This document shows positions 13,942 through 23,138 of a DNA stretch of 34,446 nucleotides, one piece after another. The stretch is from Pelobacter sp. UBA6093 (lineage in GTDB: Bacteria > Desulfobacterota > Desulfuromonadia > Desulfuromonadales > Syntrophotaleaceae): positions 86,377 to 120,822 of the forward strand of contig DIWZ01000041.1 in the NCBI GenBank assembly GCA_002435955.1, given 5' to 3'. A model generated the notes under the pieces. That model ran no database searches, was not told the origin of the DNA, and worked only from the letters and a program-made list of their open reading frames with translations. Position numbers and translations under genes: made by a program. Position 1 is the stretch's first letter. The number at the start of each line of letters is the position of its first letter.

Positions 13942-16407
13942 TTACAGGTATGATACACGGTTACTTCCGGGCCCACCTGCCGGGCCACCAATATCCCCGC
14001 CATCATCCAGTCCAAGTTTATCGCGCAGCTTGCGGATATGATCTCCGACGTCCCGATAGGAAATGTCGGTATCGGCAACCTGCTGAAAGCTGTCCAGAGC
14101 TTCCAGAGGGCGATTCCAGGCCACATAAAGCTGACCGAGTTCAAAATACAGGTTAAGCCTGTCCCCTTCGGGCAGGTTATCCTGGCGCAGGCCCTGCCTG
14201 AACAATTCGGCCGCCTGTTCGAAATCCTCCTTGCTCACAAGGCAGGTACCGATCAGTGTAAGAGCGTCAGTATAACGGCTGGGATGCCCCATGGCCTTGG
14301 TAAACTCTTCGATGGCCTCCTCGAGCAAGCCCATTTCCCGGTATGCGATCCCCAAATCATAATGGGTCTCACAATCATCCTGCGCTACTGCGTCCTCGAT
14401 GCCTTTTTTAAACGCGGAAATATTGCCTTCCAGCCTGCTTTGTTCTCTGCTGTCGACAGCCTTCTCCGTGGTATCGGCCGCAATCATGGTCACTTCCGCC
14501 TCCGAGGATGCGGTGGAAGCGGCGTTATCTTGGGCCAGACGCGCTTCCGCCTGCTGAAGCATTTCACAAGCTTCCTTGCAGTGGGGAGCACGTTCAAGCA
14601 GGGATTGACATTTTTTTCGTGCTTCTTCGATAAAATTCTGCTGCAGATAAAATTCGGCCTCTTCCAGTTCACTTGTCAGGTCCGGTTCGTCATCATCCTC
14701 CAGATCAAAGGAGTCCATATCGAACACCTCGCCGAGTTCTCGTTGCAGATCGGCAAGACCATCATCCATGACCGAGGTTTCATTGGAGAAATCCTGCGGT
14801 TGCGATAAGGGAGATTCAGCATCAAAGGATGTCATGTCTGCCGAATTTTCAACGGGCACATCGGCGGATCCGCCGTCACTATCGCAAGCTGAATCCGGAG
14901 CGTCAAAACCGATCCCGGCCTGCAGATCAGCGGTCTCGTCGGAGATTCCGGTCTCTTCAATCAGAGAGGTCGGAGATATATCCTCAAGCATGGATTCCTC
15001 TTCGAATTCATCCAGCTCAAGTTCGAACTCCAGCTCGATTATCTCGTCATCGTCATGCGCGGGCAATATCTGACCGGGGACGGCGTCGCCATCGATACCA
15101 TCATCCTCGGGGAGCAAGCTTTCAAAGGTCTCTTCATCCGCGCCTGCGAAAGACTGCGCCTCTTGTTGCAGCGAAAAGCCATTATCGATCGAACTGCTCT
15201 CTGAATTTTGACTATCAAGCGCGGTTGAAACAGGCTGAGGATCTTCTGTTTGGAAAAAACCATCCTCCTCCGCCTCGAGCAAATCGCTGCCGAACCATTC
15301 ACCGGAAGTATCCGGGTCGCCTGTCGATGCAACCTTCGCCTGGGAACCTTTTTGATTATTCTCGGAGAGCAGATCGAACAACTTCGAGCCTTCTCCGGTA
15401 TTTTCATAAATCTGATGCAGGGTTTGCCGGACTTGTTCATCGTCGCCACGCATAATCTGCAGCTGCTCGTAAAATTCTTTAAGAACCGAAATGCGATCCG
15501 TGCAAAGAAACGTTTCCTTCCAGCATTCAAGGCGGTCAAGTGCCTCCTGGTCATCTCCACAGTCAAGGCAAGCTCGCACAAAAGCTTCCTGGGAAGCGAT
15601 ATTGTCGGGCTCGTCGGCAAGCAGCAGTTCGTAAACCTGGCGTTCACTGGTAAAATCGCCCATCTGCCGATAAGCCTGGGCCAGAATCGGCAGAATTGCT
15701 CTTTGCTCAGGGTGCTGACTTGTCTCTCCGGCCAGCAACTCCACGGTTTCTTCCGGCTGTTTGCAAAGCAGCAGGACACGTCCGATATCGAGCTTCAGAC
15801 CGATATTATCCGAAAGGTACGACTGAATCAGATCCTTTAATTTTCCGGTTGATGCCGGCTCCCTGGTCTTTTCAAGCAGAACCAACGTGTCCCGCACAGC
15901 CATGTGGGCTTTGTCCGAAATGGCGTTTTTCAGATAACTCTGGCATATGCGCAACCGTAACCCGCTGTTCTCGGGGTCGAGTTCCTTCATCTTTTCCAAA
16001 GTCTCGTTCAACTCTGCAACATTTCCAGACTTTTCGTAAAGCTCGGCAAGTCCTCGGTACTCCCCGAGAGCATTGCCGACGAGCCCTTGTTTCTCATTCA
16101 GCAGGGCCAGTCGCCGGTAAATTTTTTCCTGCGAAGGATTAATCTTCTGCATCTGTTTATAAACGGCGATGGCTTTCAGATAAAATCCGTTATCCGCATA
16201 GTACTTGGCTACGGATTCGTAAGCTTCCAGGGATTCGGTCATCAGACCGGCGCGGTTGAGCAGTTCAGCCAGTCGTTGACGGCTTCGCACGTCTTTGGGA
16301 TCAAGTTCAAGGACTTTCTGAACATCCTTTGCCGCCTTGAGCCATTGACCTTTCTGGATATTTTTTTGCGCCGCCTGAAGCAGCTTTTCTTTTTTCGACA
16401 AAGCCAT
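13942..16407 (-). CDS. Large TPR protein with acidic central linker
   Basis: This 821-residue protein has an N-terminal TPR block (about 10-345), a strongly acidic low-complexity linker (about 370-580, including DDDEIIELEFELELDEFEEES), and a second TPR block (about 580-785). A Gly/Pro-rich tail ends in NRVSYL. No signal peptide or membrane segment is visible, so it is a cytoplasmic scaffold. The layout recalls FimV-like and gliding/pilus-associated TPR proteins, but I cannot assign it to one. It has a near-consensus promoter at 16442-16470 and is followed by the ExeA-like ATPase gene. The GGGTG before the ATG is a weak Shine-Dalgarno sequence. Confidence 0.8.
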   Translation of the reverse strand: MALSKKEKLLQAAQKNIQKGQWLKAAKDVQKVLELDPKDVRSRQRLAELLNRAGLMTESLEAYESVAKYYADNGFYLKAIAVYKQMQKINPSQEKIYRRLALLNEKQGLVGNALGEYRGLAELYEKSGNVAELNETLEKMKELDPENSGLRLRICQSYLKNAISDKAHMAVRDTLVLLEKTREPASTGKLKDLIQSYLSDNIGLKLDIGRVLLLCKQPEETVELLAGETSQHPEQRAILPILAQAYRQMGDFTSERQVYELLLADEPDNIASQEAFVRACLDCGDDQEALDRLECWKETFLCTDRISVLKEFYEQLQIMRGDDEQVRQTLHQIYENTGEGSKLFDLLSENNQKGSQAKVASTGDPDTSGEWFGSDLLEAEEDGFFQTEDPQPVSTALDSQNSESSSIDNGFSLQQEAQSFAGADEETFESLLPEDDGIDGDAVPGQILPAHDDDEIIELEFELELDEFEEESMLEDISPTSLIEETGISDETADLQAGIGFDAPDSACDSDGGSADVPVENSADMTSFDAESPLSQPQDFSNETSVMDDGLADLQRELGEVFDMDSFDLEDDDEPDLTSELEEAEFYLQQNFIEEARKKCQSLLERAPHCKEACEMLQQAEARLAQDNAASTASSEAEVTMIAADTTEKAVDSREQSRLEGNISAFKKGIEDAVAQDDCETHYDLGIAYREMGLLEEAIEEFTKAMGHPSRYTDALTLIGTCLVSKEDFEQAAELFRQGLRQDNLPEGDRLNLYFELGQLYVAWNRPLEALDSFQQVADTDISYRDVGDHIRKLRDKLGLDDGGDIGGPAGGPGSNRVSYL

Positions 16408-16441
16408 TCACCCGTTGTTAAAGTTTTTGTACAGGCCTGCA

Positions 16442-16470
16442 ATTTAAACCAGTTTCATTCGACCTGTCAA
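16442..16470 (-). promoter_or_regulatory. Sigma-70 promoter for the TPR-ATPase pair
   Basis: On the minus strand TTGACA (16470-16465, perfect) and TTAAAT (16447-16442, 4/6) are 17 bases apart and lie 35 bases before the TPR start codon. Confidence 0.65.
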
Positions 16471-16577
16471 GCTTGCTGGACTCCGTAGCAAAACAGGGAA
16501 AGCGCTTGTTTTTCAAAACAAAAGCAGCCGATACGCACGGATGCTCCAACATGGGCAACCTGCAGAGGTATTGCGGT

Positions 16578-17288
16578 TCATAACTTCTTCAGCCTGGCCA
16601 CCTCGTCCCGGCTCAACTGGCGATACTGTCCGGGCCGCAGATCCTCCAAATCGAGAAAGGCATAGCGGATACGCTTCAAACGACTGACGGGGCAACCAAC
16701 CGCCTCACACATGCGCCGCACTTGCCGGTTGCGGCCTTCATGGATGGTCAACTCCATCCAGGCATGACTCCCCGACTTGCGGATACCTGATACCTTGGCA
16801 GGCGAGGTCAAGCCGTCCTCAAGCTGCACCCCTTTTTCCAATGCTTGCCGTGCCTCCGTGGACAAGCCGCCCTGCAGTCGCACCAGGTAGGTTTTGGTCA
16901 CCTCATGACTGGGATGACTGAGTCGCCAGGCCAGATCGCCGTCGTTGGTCATCAGCAACAACCCCTCGGTATTCAGGTCGAGGCGACCAACAGGAAACAG
17001 GCGAGCCTGTATCTTGCCGAGCAGATCTGTAACCACGGGGCGGCCCTGAGGATCGCGCAGGCTGGTGACATAACCTACCGGTTTATATAGAAGCAGACAG
17101 ACGGGCTCTTCGGCCTGAGGCAATGGGCGTCCGTTAACAAGGATGCGATCCCTGGTGGGATCCGCCTGCGCGCCGAGCTCGGCGATTTCTCCATTGATCG
17201 TCACGCGACCATTGGCAATCCACTCTTCGGCCTTGCGCCGGGAAGCAAGTCCGGCATGCGCAATCAGTTTTTGCAGTCGCTGTTTCAT
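16578..17288 (-). CDS. rluB: Ribosomal large-subunit pseudouridine synthase B family
   Basis: This 236-residue RsuA/RluB-type enzyme makes a pseudouridine in 23S rRNA. An N-terminal S4 RNA-binding domain (RLQKLIAHAGLASRRKAEEW) precedes the catalytic domain. The aspartate lies in GRLDLNTEGLLLMTNDGDL, and the C-terminal EGRNRQVRRMCEAVG motif is present. It lacks the long basic tail of the E. coli protein. It lies 58 bases after scpB; scpA-scpB-rluB is a very common bacterial order. RluB rather than RluE/RsuA is inferred from this context. Confidence 0.9.
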   Translation of the reverse strand: MKQRLQKLIAHAGLASRRKAEEWIANGRVTINGEIAELGAQADPTRDRILVNGRPLPQAEEPVCLLLYKPVGYVTSLRDPQGRPVVTDLLGKIQARLFPVGRLDLNTEGLLLMTNDGDLAWRLSHPSHEVTKTYLVRLQGGLSTEARQALEKGVQLEDGLTSPAKVSGIRKSGSHAWMELTIHEGRNRQVRRMCEAVGCPVSRLKRIRYAFLDLEDLRPGQYRQLSRDEVARLKKL

Positions 17289-17346
17289 AGGTCTCGCTTA
17301 TAAAATAAGGCTCCGGGACTGTGGGCTGGAGCATCAGGTATTCAGT

Positions 17347-17934
17347 TCAGGGCGTTCCATCTTCGAGGCCCGCTTCGAAATCGAACAGCAAACTTTCGCT
17401 TTCCTTGGTCAGCTCGGTAAATTCCTTAAGGGTAGGCAGATCACTCAGGGCCCGCAAACCAAAAAATTCCAGGAACTCACGACTTGTGCCATACAGCAAG
17501 GGTCGCCCCGGGATGTCCTTTTTGCCGACGATCCTGACCAGTCGCTTATCCAGCAGACTTTTAACCACCCCGCCTGAATCGACTCCGCGCAGATAATCGA
17601 TCTCGGCCCGCGTCACAGGTTGCCGGTAGGCGATAATGGCAAGAGTCTCCAGCGCAGCACGGGACATTCGCACAGGGCGACTGCTGTGAAGTCGCCGCAC
17701 GATCTCGGCATGCTCGGGACGGGTGCGCAGCTGATATCCTTCGGCCAGTTCCACCAGCAAGAAACCGCGCCCGGTGCGGCGGTATTCCTCCCCGAGTTCT
17801 GCAATCAGGGGGGCAAGCTGCCCAGGAGTAACCTCGGCGGCAAGCGCCAGTTGTTCCAGGCGCACCGGGCCCGGGGCCGCAAATAGCAATGCCTCAAGGA
17901 TAGCTTTCAGCTCAGCAGTATCCAAACGTCTCAT
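17347..17934 (-). CDS. scpB: Segregation and condensation protein B
   Basis: This 195-residue winged-helix protein binds ScpA and Smc and supports chromosome condensation. It shows LKAILEALLFAAPGPV at the start, then RMSRAALETLAIIAYRQPVTRAEID, the hallmark ScpB helix, and GRPLLYGTSREFLEFFGL. I chose the ATG at 17934, which overlaps scpA by 23 bases and begins at the conserved domain. The longer frame would run deep inside scpA. Confidence 0.95.
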   Translation of the reverse strand: MRRLDTAELKAILEALLFAAPGPVRLEQLALAAEVTPGQLAPLIAELGEEYRRTGRGFLLVELAEGYQLRTRPEHAEIVRRLHSSRPVRMSRAALETLAIIAYRQPVTRAEIDYLRGVDSGGVVKSLLDKRLVRIVGKKDIPGRPLLYGTSREFLEFFGLRALSDLPTLKEFTELTKESESLLFDFEAGLEDGTP

Positions 17935-18676
17935 CCTGCAGGGGCAGTTCGCGGGCCGGGTCAGGGGCCAGCGGGAACAACCAGATGGAACCACCGCGCT
18001 GATTTTGCATAATGCGCACCATGCGCAGTTTTACCAGTTCCAACATCGCCAGAAAAGTCACCACCAGTTCTTCACGGGTGCGCGGAGACGACACCAGGGA
18101 TTCGAAAGCCAGGCTTTGACATCCGGCCAGCATCTCCAGCAGCATGGTCACCCGCTCCGCCACCGAGAATCTCTCCCGGACCACCTCGTGAACCGGCTCG
18201 GGTGGTGATTGTTTGAGAAGATCCCGCAGGGCCTCCACCAGTTCAAAAATACCCACCGGCTGCAACTCGGCATCGCCCTTCTCGTCTTCCGGCAATTCGA
18301 AACACGAACGGGCAAACACGTCACGCCCCAGGATATCGCATTCGTCCAGGGTCACAGCCGCCACTTTGTAGCGCTGGTACTCAAGCAGGCGGTGGACCAG
18401 TTCGGCACGAGGGTCGGCTTCATCCTCTTCGGGATCCGGGTCTGGTTCCAGGGGTAGCAACATGCGCGATTTAATATGCACCAGCGTCGAGGCCATGACC
18501 AGAAAATCCCCGGCAATATCCAGATTCAGGGATTGCATGGCATCCAGCGCAGCAAGATATTGGGTCGTAATCTCGGCGATAGGTATGTCGTAAATGTCCA
18601 TCTCATGCTTTTTGATGAGATGCAGCAAAAGGTCAAGAGGGCCTTTGAATATCTCGAGTTCGATTTCATAAGACAT
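17912..18676 (-). CDS. scpA: Segregation and condensation protein A
   Basis: This 254-residue kleisin links the Smc head domains with ScpB. The N-terminal FKGPLDLLLHLIKKHEMDIYDIPIAEIT segment and the DFLVMASTLVHIKSRMLLP helix are diagnostic. The C-terminal winged helix (TREELVVTFLAMLELVKLRM) is present. It starts three bases after the protease stop codon, so both are on one mRNA. No smc gene is in the window. Confidence 0.95.
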   Translation of the reverse strand: MSYEIELEIFKGPLDLLLHLIKKHEMDIYDIPIAEITTQYLAALDAMQSLNLDIAGDFLVMASTLVHIKSRMLLPLEPDPDPEEDEADPRAELVHRLLEYQRYKVAAVTLDECDILGRDVFARSCFELPEDEKGDAELQPVGIFELVEALRDLLKQSPPEPVHEVVRERFSVAERVTMLLEMLAGCQSLAFESLVSSPRTREELVVTFLAMLELVKLRMVRIMQNQRGGSIWLFPLAPDPARELPLQDETFGYC

Positions 18677-18679
18677 CGG

Positions 18680-19360
18680 TCAGGACCTGAACAGCACGGT
18701 AAAGACCTTCTGTACGAGGAACAGCTGGGGGCCGGCCAGAAAAGCAGTCAGTGAACCGACTATCGGCAAAAGCACGCGCTCTGACAGAGGCGAGAAAAAA
18801 AACAGCAAAATAACAATGAAGAATCCAAAGGGTTCAAGACGCGCCACCATCGATGCGGATTTTTCCGGCAACAGGCCGATCAACACCCGGCCGCCATCGA
18901 GAGGCGGCACCGGCATGAGGTTGATCACCGCCAGGATGATATTGATATACAGGCTGAAAGCGGTCATCAGGGTCAAGGGTTCCAGCACCATGGTCAAGAG
19001 GCCACCCGTAGCCTCTGTCGTCAAACGACCGAAACCGCGCAACGCCAGGGCGGACAAAAGTGCCAGGCTTAGATTGGCCGCCGGCCCGCCAAGGGCGACC
19101 CATAGCATGTCACGCCGGGGATCTTTGAGGTTGCCCGGATTGACCGGTACGGGTCGTGCCCAGCCAAAACCGATAAAAAACAACAACAGGGTGCCGATGG
19201 GGTCGAGGTGTTTGATGGGGTTGAGGGTCAAGCGCCCGAGCAAACGGGCGGTAGGATCACCAAAACGTTCCGCCACCCAGCCATGAGCCACTTCATGCAT
19301 GGTAATGGCCAACAGGCCGGGTACAAGCATGATCGATAGTTTTTGCAAAAAAAGATCCAT
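18680..19360 (-). CDS. Site-2 protease family (M50) membrane metalloprotease
   Basis: This 226-residue integral membrane protein has four or more hydrophobic segments. The zinc motif HEVAH is at residues 22-26 and the third ligand sits in NLMPVPPLDGG (147-157). It belongs to the short YwhC-type group of site-2 proteases, which cut substrates inside the membrane; the substrates are unknown. It sits directly before scpA, a frequent arrangement in several phyla. A TTGACG/TACAAA promoter at 19398-19427 would let it and scpAB be transcribed apart from the upstream gene. Confidence 0.9.
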   Translation of the reverse strand: MDLFLQKLSIMLVPGLLAITMHEVAHGWVAERFGDPTARLLGRLTLNPIKHLDPIGTLLLFFIGFGWARPVPVNPGNLKDPRRDMLWVALGGPAANLSLALLSALALRGFGRLTTEATGGLLTMVLEPLTLMTAFSLYINIILAVINLMPVPPLDGGRVLIGLLPEKSASMVARLEPFGFFIVILLFFFSPLSERVLLPIVGSLTAFLAGPQLFLVQKVFTVLFRS

Positions 19361-19397
19361 AACCGTCCAAAACAGGAGAAAATTACTTTAACATTAC

Positions 19398-19427
19398 TTT
19401 GTAGCAAAGGCCTGACAGGGGCGTCAA
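19398..19427 (-). promoter_or_regulatory. Internal sigma-70 promoter before the protease-scpAB genes
   Basis: On the minus strand TTGACG (19427-19422) and TACAAA (19403-19398) are 18 bases apart, with a TGC making an extended -10. The -35 overlaps the stop codon of the tRNA nucleotidyltransferase gene. Confidence 0.6.
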
Positions 19428-22099
19428 CAAACTACGTCATCCTTACCGGTTTTCGTGCATTTTCCAACAAAGTGCCTTGTAACAAACCGGACCTCGTCCT
19501 CACGCGTCAGCAGTTTCCCATCCAGACGCTCTGCAAGCAGTTGTTCGAACACTTCCCTGTAAACAGGACCTGGCTCGATCCCCATGGATAGCAGATCACT
19601 CCCCCGCAAAAGGCTGTGCACCTGCCGCAGGTGGGTAATAAAATGGGAAATAATGCGACGGGTTTCTTCATGTTCGGTTCGGGCCATGCCGTAAAGCAGG
19701 GTTTCCACCGGAAGGTCTTTCAACAGATTGAAAATTTCACTGTCGCGGAAATCCAGTCGTTGCTGACAACGCCACTCGAGCTTGCTCATCACGCTATGGG
19801 CCGCGTCCCGTTCCAAACCGAAAAATTTTTCATAGCGAGGCGGCATGCCCAGGCGCTGCACGACCTGTTGGACTTCCGAACCGTCCAGTTCTGCGAACAA
19901 GCATAGAAAAAACACCAGCCAGCGATGGCAACGCTGGCCGGTATAAAGCAATTCGTACCAATCGAAGGCGCGCTTGGCGTCGGAAAACATCTTTTTCAAC
20001 AAAGACATGGAGGACAATTGAGGATGGATGAAGGCCAGCAAGCCCAATTCGTCAAGCCGCTTCATGGCCGGCAGCGGGTCGTTTTCCCTGAGGATAAGCA
20101 TCAACTCGTTGAAAACCCGCGGACCGCTGATCTTGTCCAGGAAACCCATGCGCACCGCACTTTTCAGCAAATGCTCGGTATGTCTGCCCATCTGGAATCC
20201 GAGCCGTTGCTCAAACCGGATAGCCCGGAACATCCGTGTCGGGTCCTCCACAAAACTGAGGTTGTGCAATACCCGCACGGCTTTTTCCCGCAGGTCGTTC
20301 TGACCCCCGAAATAGTCGAGAAGCTCTCCGAAATGGGGGCCGTTCAAAGCGATGGCAAGGGCATTGATGGTAAAATCGCGCCGGTACAGATCGAGCTTGA
20401 TGGAGGCGGTTTCCACCGTCGGAAGGGCTCCGGGTTCCAGATAGTATTCGGTGCGGGCGGAAGCAACATCCACCTTGAACCCGTCCGGAAAAATCAGTAC
20501 CGCGGTAGCAAACTTTTTATGCGCCCTCACCCGGCAGCCATAACGTCGGGCATACTCCTCGGCAAAGGCGATTCCGTCCCCCTCCACCACGATATCGACA
20601 TCAAAGTTCTCCTGGCGCAACAGCAGGTCACGCACAAAGCCGCCGACCACAAACACATTGTGCCCCAGGGCATCGCCCACCGCGCCAATACAGGACAGGG
20701 TCTGTTGCAGGGATTGACGGAGCTGATTACGCAGCAGGTGGACCACTACACGCCTTTTGAGGGTCAGTCCGTTGCCCGGCTCGCCGATACCAAGGCGCCG
20801 CCTCGCCACGGCTCCGGATACCAGATGGTGCAGCAGATCGGTACGGGTCAGAGCACCGACCAACTGTCCGTCCTCCACAACCGGCACGAACCGCTGGTGC
20901 CGGCCGACAATCAACTCCTGCAGCTCCTGCAAAGCCGTTGCAGGAGTCACGGATGAAAAGTCGGAACTCATATACTCACTGACCGGCACATCCCCGAGCA
21001 GATGATGCGCCGCTTTTTCGACGATCTGACGGGTAATGATGCCAACCACCCCTTCACCGTCCAGCACAGGCATGGCGTTGATATTGTACCGGGTAAGGAT
21101 CTCCCGCACCTGAGCGATGGTGTCCGTTTTCTGCACCGATTTGACGGGCGAAAACATGATATGATGCGCTTCCCAATGGGGATTGACGTGGCGCTGCAGG
21201 ACTGTGGGCAGCTTGTCCAGCACTTGAACCAGGGTCAGATCCCTGAGGGTGGCCGAAGCGGCAAAGGAATGGCCGCCACCGCCGAATTCCTCAAGAATGT
21301 CTCCGGCAGGCACCTCCGGCAATCGGGATCTGCCGACCATGAAGATGCGATCGCCCATGCGCACCGCCACAAACAGGGCGTTCAAGGTTTTCATATCCTT
21401 GATTTTATGCGTCAGTACGGCCAGATCGCCGACGAAATCGTCGATGGATGCATGAGCGATATGGATGTCGATACTGTTGACGTTAATGGCAGTCAGGGAC
21501 TGCAGCAGTTTATGCAGCAGTGCCACCTGATCGGAAGTCAACTCCTGCACCAGGAAATCGGAAACCGTGTTGAGGTTGCCGCCGTGCTCGACCAGATATG
21601 CAGCCGCTTCGTAATCAGCGGCGGACGTCGCATGGGACAGCAGCTTGCTGGTATCTTCATACAACCCCAGCAACATCATGGTGGCCTCTTCCGGACTTGG
21701 ATGAATACCGCGTTCCTTGAATATATGAGTCAGGATCGTGACGGTGGAACCGGCGGGACGAATTTCCTCCACGGTTCCGCGCAGGGCATGGGGTTTATTC
21801 GGGTGATGATCGTAGATGTGCACTTCCACATCGGGGCGATGTGCAACCTCCCCGAAAGGTCCGATGCGGTCCGCCTGGCAGACATCCACCAGAATCAGCC
21901 GGGTGATAGCCGTCAGGTCGATATCCTTGATACGCTTGAACTCATAAGCATAATACGCACTCTGCAGGAAAAACTCGCGCAGACTGCGCTCCTGGGCGCC
22001 GGCAAAGACCATGACGGCGTCAGGATAGAGTTTTTTAGCGGCAATCATGCCCCCCAGGCAGTCGAAATCGGCATTGATGTGCGTGGTTATGACATCCAT
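19424..22099 (-). CDS. DHH-CBS-poly(A) polymerase fusion, tRNA nucleotidyltransferase family
   Basis: This 891-residue protein joins three modules. Residues 1-300 are a DHH/DHHA1 phosphoesterase of nanoRNase type, with H7, D11, D13, D72, DHH (97-99), D149 and GGGGH (273-277) all intact. Residues 315-430 are two CBS domains that may bind adenine nucleotides. Residues 465-890 are a class II poly(A) polymerase/CCA-type nucleotidyltransferase with GGFVRD (486-491), catalytic DVD (500-502), RRDFTINA (573-580) and EDPTRMFRAIRF (618-629). Similar fusions occur in Geobacter and Aquifex, where CC-addition and A-addition are done by separate enzymes, so A-adding activity is the best inference. GAGG five bases before the ATG supports the start. 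Confidence 0.9.
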   Translation of the reverse strand: MDVITTHINADFDCLGGMIAAKKLYPDAVMVFAGAQERSLREFFLQSAYYAYEFKRIKDIDLTAITRLILVDVCQADRIGPFGEVAHRPDVEVHIYDHHPNKPHALRGTVEEIRPAGSTVTILTHIFKERGIHPSPEEATMMLLGLYEDTSKLLSHATSAADYEAAAYLVEHGGNLNTVSDFLVQELTSDQVALLHKLLQSLTAINVNSIDIHIAHASIDDFVGDLAVLTHKIKDMKTLNALFVAVRMGDRIFMVGRSRLPEVPAGDILEEFGGGGHSFAASATLRDLTLVQVLDKLPTVLQRHVNPHWEAHHIMFSPVKSVQKTDTIAQVREILTRYNINAMPVLDGEGVVGIITRQIVEKAAHHLLGDVPVSEYMSSDFSSVTPATALQELQELIVGRHQRFVPVVEDGQLVGALTRTDLLHHLVSGAVARRRLGIGEPGNGLTLKRRVVVHLLRNQLRQSLQQTLSCIGAVGDALGHNVFVVGGFVRDLLLRQENFDVDIVVEGDGIAFAEEYARRYGCRVRAHKKFATAVLIFPDGFKVDVASARTEYYLEPGALPTVETASIKLDLYRRDFTINALAIALNGPHFGELLDYFGGQNDLREKAVRVLHNLSFVEDPTRMFRAIRFEQRLGFQMGRHTEHLLKSAVRMGFLDKISGPRVFNELMLILRENDPLPAMKRLDELGLLAFIHPQLSSMSLLKKMFSDAKRAFDWYELLYTGQRCHRWLVFFLCLFAELDGSEVQQVVQRLGMPPRYEKFFGLERDAAHSVMSKLEWRCQQRLDFRDSEIFNLLKDLPVETLLYGMARTEHEETRRIISHFITHLRQVHSLLRGSDLLSMGIEPGPVYREVFEQLLAERLDGKLLTREDEVRFVTRHFVGKCTKTGKDDVVC

Positions 22100-22193
22100 G
22101 AAGGCCTCACCAGCTGTTTCGCAAAATTCGCATCGAGCCCCCGGGGTTATTTACTGCCAGGACATAAAGGGTCCATAGATCCCATGGGACCTG

Positions 22194-23138
22194 TCAGGGC
22201 AATCGCAGGGAACCGATGACATCATTGATATCGTCCACTCCCTGTTCGCGGCAGTACTGTTCCAGGCCGGCCACGATTTTAGGCATGGCCTGGGGATCGA
22301 CAAAATTGGCGGTGCCCACCTGCACCGCCCGCGCCCCGACGATAAGAAACTCAAGGGCATCTTCCGCCCTGGTAATGCCGCCAACGCCAATAACCGGCAC
22401 CTGCACCGTCTGCACCACCTGGTAAACCATGCGCACCGCCACCGGTCGAATCGCCGGACCCGAAAGGCCTCCGGTCAAATTCGCCAGTCGCAAACTACGG
22501 CGCCGAACATCGACCGCCATCCCGGTGAGCGTATTGATGCAGCAGATAGCATCCGCGCCGGCTTCTTCGACCGCCCGCGCCATGACCGTAATGTCGGTCA
22601 CATTCGGGGTCAGCTTGACGATCAAGGGCTTGTTCAAATGGCGTCGCACCAGCGACACCACTTCGGCGGCGGCCTGCGGATCGGTACCGAACACGATGCC
22701 GCCTTTTTTGACATTGGGACAGGAAATATTCAGTTCGGCGGCCGCCAGCTCCGGCAAATCGGACAATCGCCGGGCCATTTCGCCATATTCCTCCAGGGAA
22801 TTGCCGAAAAAATTAACGATGACCGGTGTACGATATTGGCGCAGAAAGGGCATTTTATCCCGGATAAACGCCTCGACCCCGACGTTCTGCAAACCGATGG
22901 CGTTGAGCATGCCGCTGGTCGTTTCGGCGATACGCGGTGTAGGATTGCCCGCCTTGGGTTTCAGGGACAGCCCTTTGGTTACGATGGCGCCCAGCTCGTC
23001 AAGATCGAAAAAGGGCGCATATTCCTGACCGTAGCCAAAGGTTCCGGAAGCGGGCATTACCGGGTTTTTAAGCCGCAAACCGGCGATTTCCACAGCCAGG
23101 CTCGGCTGTTTGAGCATTTCGCGGTTACGATCGTTCAT
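22194..23138 (-). CDS. pyrD: Dihydroorotate dehydrogenase B, catalytic subunit
   Basis: This 314-residue FMN enzyme oxidises dihydroorotate to orotate in UMP synthesis. The NISCPNVKKGG motif carries the catalytic cysteine of class 1 enzymes. MPASGTFGYG, KLTPNVTDI and the C-terminal GVGGITRAEDALEFLIVGA FMN-phosphate region are clear. The ATG overlaps the pyrK stop (ATGA), which gives the NAD-dependent PyrD-PyrK heterotetramer type. Confidence 0.96.
   Translation of the reverse strand: MNDRNREMLKQPSLAVEIAGLRLKNPVMPASGTFGYGQEYAPFFDLDELGAIVTKGLSLKPKAGNPTPRIAETTSGMLNAIGLQNVGVEAFIRDKMPFLRQYRTPVIVNFFGNSLEEYGEMARRLSDLPELAAAELNISCPNVKKGGIVFGTDPQAAAEVVSLVRRHLNKPLIVKLTPNVTDITVMARAVEEAGADAICCINTLTGMAVDVRRRSLRLANLTGGLSGPAIRPVAVRMVYQVVQTVQVPVIGVGGITRAEDALEFLIVGARAVQVGTANFVDPQAMPKIVAGLEQYCREQGVDDINDVIGSLRLP

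Noticed and set aside
19925..20956. 343-codon plus-strand frame
   Set aside because: It is antisense to the tRNA nucleotidyltransferase fusion, whose catalytic motifs are intact; no domain is visible in the antisense product.
21002..22219. 405-codon plus-strand frame
   Set aside because: It is antisense to the DHH/CBS half of the fusion gene, with histidine/glutamine-rich shadow composition.
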